Origin: GAS188 sp963794475
Lineage (GTDB): Bacteria > Pseudomonadota > Alphaproteobacteria > Rhizobiales > Beijerinckiaceae
Assembly (NCBI GenBank): GCA_963794475.1
Contig: CAWCDW010000006.1
Location: 1-64,000 of the forward strand
Length of the DNA stretch: 64,000 nt
Direction of reading: 5' to 3'
In this document: positions 58,742-64,000 of the stretch, piece by piece
Layout of the letters: each line of letters starts with the position of its first letter
Numbering within the stretch: the stretch's first letter is position 1
The notes under the pieces: model-generated
Told to the model about the DNA's origin: nothing
Databases searched by the model: none
Seen by the model: only the letters and a program-made list of their open reading frames with translations
Program-made: the position numbers and the translations under genes

Positions 58742-59491
58742 ATGAAAGACCTTTCCGTGCTGATCGTGGGCGGCGGCTCCGGTCTCGGCGCGCTCCTGGC
58801 TCGCATGGCCATCGAGGACGGCGCCTCCAAGCTCGCCATCGTCGACATCGATCGCGGAACAGCCGAAACGGCGCTGGACACGGCGCGGGCGAAAGCTTTG
58901 CCGACCGCCTCGGCGCAATGCGACATCCAGCGGGGGGCCGAGTGCCATGCGGCATTCGACGCGGTGGCCTCGAAGCTCGGCCGCATCGACACGCTGATCA
59001 ATTGCGCGGCGATTTATCCGCGCCGGCCGATTCTCGAGATCACCGACGCGGAATGGGATGCCTCGAACGGCGTCAACATCAAGGGAACCTACCATATGAT
59101 GGTCGCGGCTGTCCGACACATGCAGACGCAGGCGCCGAAGGGGCAAGTCAGGGGGCGCATCGTCAATTTGACGTCGGTGGACGCTTTCAAGGCACATCCC
59201 CAGAACGCCCATTACGCGGCGACGAAGGCCGCGGTGGTCAGCCTCACCCGTTCGTTCGCGCATCACGTGGCCAAGGACGGCATTCTCGTGAACTCCGTCG
59301 CTCCCGCGGGTATGGCCACCGAGCGTGCCCGCTCCCTCGGATTCTTGGAGGAGCTCGCCAAGGCGAGCCCGCTCGGGCGCGGGGCGGAGCCTCGCGAGAT
59401 CGCCGAATGGGTGCTGATGGCCGGCGGACCCAAGAACACCTACATGACGGGTGAAAACATCATCGTTTCGGGCGGTTACATTTACGCCTGA
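58742..59491 (+). CDS. SDR-family oxidoreductase
   Basis: A 249-residue SDR. The cofactor loop is GGGSGLGALLARMA, an unusual Gly-rich variant of TGxxxGxG. LINCAAIYPRRPIL replaces NNAG with NCAA. The catalytic residues are in LTSVDAFKAHPQNAHYAATK (Ser, Tyr, Lys). The end GENIIVSGGYIYA is family-typical. The ATG at 58742 follows GAGAG. Cosubstrate and role are unknown. Confidence 0.83.
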   Translation: MKDLSVLIVGGGSGLGALLARMAIEDGASKLAIVDIDRGTAETALDTARAKALPTASAQCDIQRGAECHAAFDAVASKLGRIDTLINCAAIYPRRPILEITDAEWDASNGVNIKGTYHMMVAAVRHMQTQAPKGQVRGRIVNLTSVDAFKAHPQNAHYAATKAAVVSLTRSFAHHVAKDGILVNSVAPAGMATERARSLGFLEELAKASPLGRGAEPREIAEWVLMAGGPKNTYMTGENIIVSGGYIYA

Positions 59492-59578
59492 GCACTATGG
59501 TCCCGGCGGCCCCGGATTGGGCGCGTTCACCTGGAGCGGGAGCAGATTGCGGTGCTCGTCGAGTCCGCAACATCCCGT

Positions 59579-59962
59579 TCAGGGATAGCAGGCCGTCGTT
59601 TTAATAGGGACGCTGACCGATGTGACGCCGAGATTGGCGACGTAAGTTATCGAGGCGCTCACGGAGTTGCCGCAAGCCGCGGCCGCATAACTGAAGGTGG
59701 GGGCATTCGGCCCGAAATAGCGACCCTGCGTGTATGTCACGATGGCGCTGGCGCTGCCGCATGCCGTCGAGTTGACCGACGCGCAGCGCGCGCCATCTTC
59801 CACGGCGAAGTGCATGCTGGCGACCAGATAGAGAGCCATGCACAAATAGAAGGTGCCGACCACGACCGTCACGAGAGCAGGTGCGATCAGGGCGAACTCA
59901 ATCGCGGTCGCCCCGCAATTGTTTCTCCATTCCGTCGCCAGGATGAGCTTCGGCTTTTTCAT
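59579..59962 (-). CDS. TadE-like minor pilin
   Basis: A 127-residue protein of the TadE pseudopilin family. After a short basic leader, NNCGATAIEFALIAPALVTV and VVGTFYLCMALYLVA give the prepilin-type cleavage site before the Glu and one hydrophobic helix. The rest is periplasmic, with several Cys. The ATG overlaps the upstream stop by four bases. It is the last gene of the pilin set. Confidence 0.82.
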   Translation of the reverse strand: MKKPKLILATEWRNNCGATAIEFALIAPALVTVVVGTFYLCMALYLVASMHFAVEDGARCASVNSTACGSASAIVTYTQGRYFGPNAPTFSYAAAACGNSVSASITYVANLGVTSVSVPIKTTACYP

Positions 59963-60528
59963 CCCAAACGCATCAGGGCGGTTTTGGTGATCGGAGTCGT
60001 GAACGTGCCGGCAACCGTGATCCCGGGGAAGAGCGGCTTATAGGAAAAAGTCGTGCTCACCTTGATGTAGTCGGTGGGCTGCAGGGTTGGCGATCCGGCA
60101 GCCGAACAGTCGGCGGGCTTGCTGCTGACCGCGCTCATATATTGCAGGGCGTTTGACGAATTTAAGCAGTAATACCCTTCGGACGGGGATCCGGATTGGA
60201 GTGTGATCTGCGTGCCGAGAGAACTGCTTTGCACCGCGGTTTTCACGGCGTTGTTCAAGGCGGCGCAATTGGTCGTCGCCGGAAGCTGAGCCGTCGTGCA
60301 ATTCTTGAGCGCCGCCGCCGCCCCCATTTCCGTCGCGTTCTCGACCTCCATGCGCTGATAGACGTAAATCGAGATATCCGCGACGTTGAGGACCGAGAAG
60401 GTGAGAAAGGTCACGACTAGGCCGAACTCGATCGCGGCCACGCCGCGATCATCCGCCTTCAGCCTGCGGGCAATACGCACAAGCCGGCTCACCGCCACAT
60501 GTGTCCTTGGGTGACGCGCGAGCCACAT
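59959..60528 (-). CDS. TadE/TadF-like minor pilin
   Basis: A roughly 189-residue pseudopilin. The leader is followed by DDRGVAAIEFGLVVTFLTFS, the TadE motif with the conserved Glu, then a polar domain rich in Ser and Thr with several Cys. The ATG at 60528 is preferred; a TTG at 60552 would overlap TadG by 11 bases. It is expected to act in Flp pilus assembly at the inner membrane. Confidence 0.8.
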   Translation of the reverse strand: MWLARHPRTHVAVSRLVRIARRLKADDRGVAAIEFGLVVTFLTFSVLNVADISIYVYQRMEVENATEMGAAAALKNCTTAQLPATTNCAALNNAVKTAVQSSSLGTQITLQSGSPSEGYYCLNSSNALQYMSAVSSKPADCSAAGSPTLQPTDYIKVSTTFSYKPLFPGITVAGTFTTPITKTALMRLG

Positions 60529-60541
60529 GGGTCTTCGCGCC

Positions 60542-61894
60542 TCAAAGGACAAGCTGACCTCGGCCGGGCAGATACCCGGTGGGCATGTTCAATCCCTGGG
60601 CGGCGCACCCGCCTGTTTCCAGGATGCTGCCCGTCCCATTGATCAAGATGTTGTCGACGACCATCGCGAAGCACGACTGGCCGTTGCTCGCCTTGTTCAC
60701 GGCTCCGCTGAAGGTGACGCTCGAATGCGGCAGATAAACCAAGCCCGATATGTCCCATGTCGGGCTGTTGCCGGCCGCCGAGATGTCGACGCCTGAGGTC
60801 AGGCTCGGGTCCTGGTAGAGCGCAACGCCTTTCCAGACGCCGGAGGTCGGTGACGAGATGTCGATCGTTCCTCCGCCAGTGGGCGCATGAGTGTAGGAGC
60901 CCGAGTTCGTGCCGGAAAAGACCACCGTCAGCCCGCTGCCGCTCGCGGTCGTTATCGAATAGCCGTTCGTGTCGAGTTGCCCGTTCTCGATGATGAGCAC
61001 GGCGTTGGAAGGCGCGTTCACGACGACGTTTCCGGTGAGCTGCAGGTCCCCGCAAATCTGGACATTGCCCGTCAGGGCCTGGGTGCCCGACCATAGATTG
61101 GTGGCGGGAAGCGCCGGGCTGTTCTTCTTGGTGGGCTCCTGCGGATAAGACGAGCAGGTGTTCGTGGGAATATTACTCGCCAATCCCGAATAGGGATCCG
61201 AAACAACTGGAACGTTCGAATACTGCTTGTTGCCGCATCCGTTATTCGTTCCATGTGCGGCGCCCATAGTGGCCTGCAAATTGGCGCCATTGCAGGTCGA
61301 GGTCGTGTCAGACATCACATTACAGCCCGTCATATTGGCGTTGGGCGCACCATTGCTGCGGATCCCTTGCTGACCGCTGCTCGCGAGCGCCAATATGCAA
61401 TATTGGTTCGGCGTGGGTGCCTGCAGGGCGACCGCCGTGGAGCTCAATGACTGCTCAGGCTTGCCGTTGACAGTGGCATTGCCGCTATAGCCCAAGACTT
61501 CCGACAAGTAGAGCGGCACGTAACTCGAGATGGTGACGCTGTAGCAGGTATTGCCGCCGGCCGGGCAGGTCGCCGTGTTCGAGGCGGTCACCGTGACATT
61601 GCCGCTGCCGTCCACAAAACCGTATTGCGCCGCCACGGCCTTGGCTTCGGTCGCATAGTTCGAGCTGGCGTTGGTGGCCGCGGCGATCGTCGCCGCGTCC
61701 GCCGCGTTCTGCATCGCATGCTTTTGCAAATACCAATTCGAGACCTCGAACCCGAGCCCGAGCGCTCCGACGATGGGCACCATGGAAAGGCCCATGATCA
61801 TCGCCACGTTGCCGCACCGGTCGGCACCGAGCCGAAGCGCCTGGCGGGCCATCGCCGCCCAGCAAACGGAGAAAACGTTGCGGTGTTTTGGCAT
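60542..61894 (-). CDS. TadG-like Flp pilus assembly protein
   Basis: A 450-residue protein with an N-terminal TadG-type segment (RCGNVAMIMGLSMVPIVGAL) and NAADAATIAAATNASS, then a long periplasmic Gly/Ser/Thr/Asn-rich region with repeated beta-strand-like sequence and several Cys. TadG proteins anchor or regulate Flp pili. The length is in the family range. It follows the Flp pilin gene by 60 bp. Confidence 0.82.
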   Translation of the reverse strand: MPKHRNVFSVCWAAMARQALRLGADRCGNVAMIMGLSMVPIVGALGLGFEVSNWYLQKHAMQNAADAATIAAATNASSNYATEAKAVAAQYGFVDGSGNVTVTASNTATCPAGGNTCYSVTISSYVPLYLSEVLGYSGNATVNGKPEQSLSSTAVALQAPTPNQYCILALASSGQQGIRSNGAPNANMTGCNVMSDTTSTCNGANLQATMGAAHGTNNGCGNKQYSNVPVVSDPYSGLASNIPTNTCSSYPQEPTKKNSPALPATNLWSGTQALTGNVQICGDLQLTGNVVVNAPSNAVLIIENGQLDTNGYSITTASGSGLTVVFSGTNSGSYTHAPTGGGTIDISSPTSGVWKGVALYQDPSLTSGVDISAAGNSPTWDISGLVYLPHSSVTFSGAVNKASNGQSCFAMVVDNILINGTGSILETGGCAAQGLNMPTGYLPGRGQLVL

Positions 61895-61954
61895 GACGGG
61901 TCTCTGGAGCTTTGGCCTACGGAGAGAGTTCTCGGCTACGGTGCGAGAACGCGC

Positions 61955-62155
61955 TCAGTTGTTGGCGAGAGCGGTGCTGACGGTGTTGAAAGTAGTAGTG
62001 AGGGTGGTACCGATCACCGTGATGGCGCCGATGATCACGGTCGAGATGAGCGCCGCGATTAGCCCGTATTCAATGGCGGTCGCGCCGGCTTGGTCCCGGA
62101 GGAATGAGGCAAGCCGATTGCTCTCGGGAGAAAGATGTGAGATCGCCGATTCCAT
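61955..62155 (-). CDS. Flp-type IVb pilin
   Basis: A 66-residue major pilin. The cleavage region is QAGATAIEYGLIAALISTVI, with the Flp hallmark Glu-Tyr just after the processing site, and a single hydrophobic helix to the C-terminus TALANN. It is processed by a Tad prepilin peptidase, not encoded here, and polymerised into adhesive pili. AGAGG lies upstream of the ATG. Confidence 0.9.
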   Translation of the reverse strand: MESAISHLSPESNRLASFLRDQAGATAIEYGLIAALISTVIIGAITVIGTTLTTTFNTVSTALANN

Positions 62156-62522
62156 CAGGGTCCTCTTTGGGAACTATGCGCTGCATCGTTCAGAGGAATT
62201 ATGCATTTGTCTCATTGCAATATCGTAAATCGGCGAGAAAAATTGCTATGCAATACATTCGTTTTGTCGACACATATTCAGCTACAAAGCCGAGATTGCA
62301 ATCGGCAAAGGGTTCGCGCGTGTATTGGCGGCCCCGCGAAAAATGCGAGCGAGGTAGCGAGCGAAGCCGTGTGGGATACCCCCGATGAGGTATCGGCAAC
62401 GGCAGCTTGGTCAGGGGCGCGGCGACGCGGACCGACGAACTCGGAAAACGGGGCGTCGAGCTTGCATGGAGAGGCGCGAAAGAGGGCGGGGCGGCATCCT
62501 CATCCGCCGAGCACCGGCGGAA

Positions 62523-62777
62523 TCACCTGAGCCGGTCACGGCTCGAGATCAGGTGCCGAGCATGCTCGTCGCGTGGGGAACGCCGGCGAGCTTCATCGCG
62601 GATCTGATCGGCAGTCATGTGGATATCGCCGGTCAAGTCATTCACGATGCCTTGCACGATGACATGCTTTTGCATGCGGCAAGCCTGTGCAATGGCGCTC
62701 GGGCTCGAGCAACAATCCGAGAACGCCGTCTCCCCCTGATGGTCGACAAATTGCACGCGATATATCGGAGGTTGCAT
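62523..62777 (-). CDS. Small hypothetical protein
   Basis: An 84-residue protein starting MQPPIYRVQFVDHQGETAFS, with VIVQGIVNDLTGDIHMTADQ later. It is not recognised. The ATG at 62777 is preceded by GGGAGG at good spacing. An overlapping frame on the plus strand lacks such a signal. It may belong to the Tad region by position only. Confidence 0.45.
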   Translation of the reverse strand: MQPPIYRVQFVDHQGETAFSDCCSSPSAIAQACRMQKHVIVQGIVNDLTGDIHMTADQIRDEARRRSPRDEHARHLISSRDRLR

Positions 62778-63272
62778 TCGTCGCCTCCCGTCACTTTGCC
62801 CGTAAAATTGTCCCGTCAAATGTTCTGCGGGCGATTATAAAGTCAAAGCGAACGCTTTATAACCGGCTGTCAAAGATCATCTTGGCTACTCCGATTGAGA
62901 TACGCTCACCGAAGTGACCGCGGGCGTCCGAAGGAAAAGCATCAACTTTCGCGCCTCCTCTTCGCTGAAACGCCGGGGGACCGACGCAAGGACAGGGGGC
63001 GACCGAATGAGCGCACGATCGGCGGCGCTCGCGTAAACGAGACAGCGCACGTTGATCCAGAGGCCGCGATGTCGTGCTTCCTCGCGCTCACCAGGCAACG
63101 ACGCGGGTGTCCCGTCGAGGGGCGTTCCGGGGTTGATTGAACCCCGGCTTGCTTTGCAGGGCACATGGCGGGTTCGAGTGCCGAACCGCTATTGCCGAAC
63201 CGCTATCAGGGTCGAAGCCGTCGATGGAGTATGGTCTTTTCGGAAAGCAGCTGCGATTTTTTCCGACAATGC
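62778..63272. other. Intergenic, no confident gene
   Basis: About 500 bp between the small hypothetical gene and cpaB. Short frames exist on both strands, none convincing. A cpaC-type secretin gene, which usually follows cpaB, is absent. Confidence 0.45.
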
Positions 63273-64000
63273 TTAGGGCGCGGCCCGGCCCTGCCCGCCT
63301 TGAAAGACCGAATACTCTTCGCGGGCAGAGCCCCTCACGATCGCAATCGTCGTCGTGCTTGCGCGCGGCAGGGGCCGGGACGGGCTTACGTCGGCGACAC
63401 TCCGCAAGGCAAGGGTGAGCGTTCCGGAGCGCTGAGCGAGCGCGATCGCGTTGACTTCCTCAGGGTCGAGCTCGAGGGTCGCGGTTTCCCCCACTGCGAC
63501 ACGTCCGCCGTTCTTTTCCTCGATGTTGGGCCCGATGGCGAGAACACGGATGTTTTGAAGCAGCGTTTCGCTCGAATAAACCTCCGTTCCTTGTGATTTC
63601 GACGCGCGCGGATCCTTGAAAATTCGGATCACGTCCACATGGTCGTTCGGCAGGATGAGGGCGCCGGCGCTATTCGAACCGCGCTGGTCGATGCTGATGG
63701 CGAGTGCCCGCTTGCCTTCGGGGAGGATCGCGGCCAGGTATCCAGCGTCGGATTGGACGAGCTTGTCCTTGTTGATGGGCTCGTTCGCGACGAAGGTTTC
63801 ACGAACGATGGCGCCAACCGTTTGGGCAAGCCCATTCGGTGTCTTGTCCTTGACAATCATCCCGTCGCTAACCCCGTCCGCGGGCCACGGAAGCCATTTG
63901 AGCTGGCCAGCGCTGAGCTTCGTTCCGAGGCGAAGATCGGCCGCCGCCACGAGGACTTCGGCGGCAGGGATGACTTCCTTCTGGACCACCGGTTGAGGAG
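63273..64000 (-). CDS. cpaB: CpaB/RcpC Flp pilus assembly protein, N-terminus outside the window
   Basis: At least 238 residues of CpaB, a periplasmic pilus assembly protein anchored in the inner membrane. The SAF domain (AAEVLVAAADLRLGTKLSAG and QLKWLPWPADGV) and the RcpC region (EGKRALAISIDQRGSNSAGA, LPNDHVDVI, VGETATLELDPEEVNAIALA) are clear. The frame continues past the right edge, where a transmembrane segment is expected. A GTG at 63989 should not be taken as the start. Confidence 0.87.
   Translation of the reverse strand, partial: PQPVVQKEVIPAAEVLVAAADLRLGTKLSAGQLKWLPWPADGVSDGMIVKDKTPNGLAQTVGAIVRETFVANEPINKDKLVQSDAGYLAAILPEGKRALAISIDQRGSNSAGALILPNDHVDVIRIFKDPRASKSQGTEVYSSETLLQNIRVLAIGPNIEEKNGGRVAVGETATLELDPEEVNAIALAQRSGTLTLALRSVADVSPSRPLPRASTTTIAIVRGSAREEYSVFQGGQGRAAP

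Noticed and set aside
62942..63164. Two overlapping minus-strand frames before the cpaB end
   Set aside because: No start signal, no domain and unlike any Tad component; treated as non-coding.

Overview
The window looks like a chromosomal stretch of an alphaproteobacterium of the order Hyphomicrobiales (Rhizobiales). The evidence is high GC content, a Flp/Tad pilus cluster, a groESL pair, a PsiF-like secreted protein, Liv-type and polar amino-acid ABC transporters, class III adenylate cyclases and short hypothetical proteins of a rhizobial type. The genus cannot be fixed from the sequence. No tRNA, rRNA or CRISPR array was found.

Layout. 0.1-1.0 kb: a decayed IS5-family insertion sequence with inverted-repeat ends. 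1.7-6.6 kb: recombination module 1 (HNH nuclease, ERF annealing protein, YqaJ-type exonuclease, divergent HTH regulator with paired operators, hypothetical genes). 7.0-16.8 kb: a catabolic and transport operon (dienelactone hydrolase, BKACE, LDH2-type dehydrogenase, complete Liv ABC transporter, two SDRs, a second dienelactone hydrolase); nearly every gene before 15.5 kb is split by indels. 17.3-20.7 kb: a 1130-residue SAM/cyclase/ATPase/TPR protein. 21.0-26.0 kb: an ABC transporter operon for a small polar solute with an old-yellow-enzyme-type demethylase/reductase, next to a truncated TetR gene. 26.5-27.9 kb: overlapping cyclase and alpha/beta-hydrolase genes. 28.1-30.1 kb: a YyaL/DUF255 thioredoxin-domain protein. 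30.7-33.7 kb: a second amino-acid ABC transporter without an ATPase, split by a divergent creatininase. 34.4-37.4 kb: a large repeat protein (beta-helix, polyproline, FG-GAP/VCBS). 37.5-43.1 kb: small membrane protein, NUDIX hydrolase, groES/groEL, PsiF-like and ankyrin proteins. 43.2-47.3 kb: recombination module 2, a paralogue of module 1 in the same orientation. 47.5-51.4 kb: MarC, ureohydrolase, SbmA/YddA-like ABC exporter. 51.5-56.7 kb: a GH3/GH144/GH13 glycoside hydrolase operon, possibly for beta-1,2-glucan. 56.8-59.5 kb: cytochrome c and two SDRs. 59.6-64 kb: Tad minor pilins, Flp pilin and a partial CpaB.

How the genes work together. The strongest unexplained signal is the duplicated recombination module. 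Two diverged copies keep gene order, orientation and a two-operator control region, and form direct repeats about 42 kb apart. Exonuclease, annealing protein and HNH nuclease together resemble a phage Red-like recombination unit. In both copies the annealing gene is frame-broken while the exonuclease is intact.

A caution: single-base indels are dense between 0 and 15.5 kb and also hit groEL and the GH13 gene. Some apparent pseudogenes may therefore be assembly errors, and every frameshift call should be read with that in mind.
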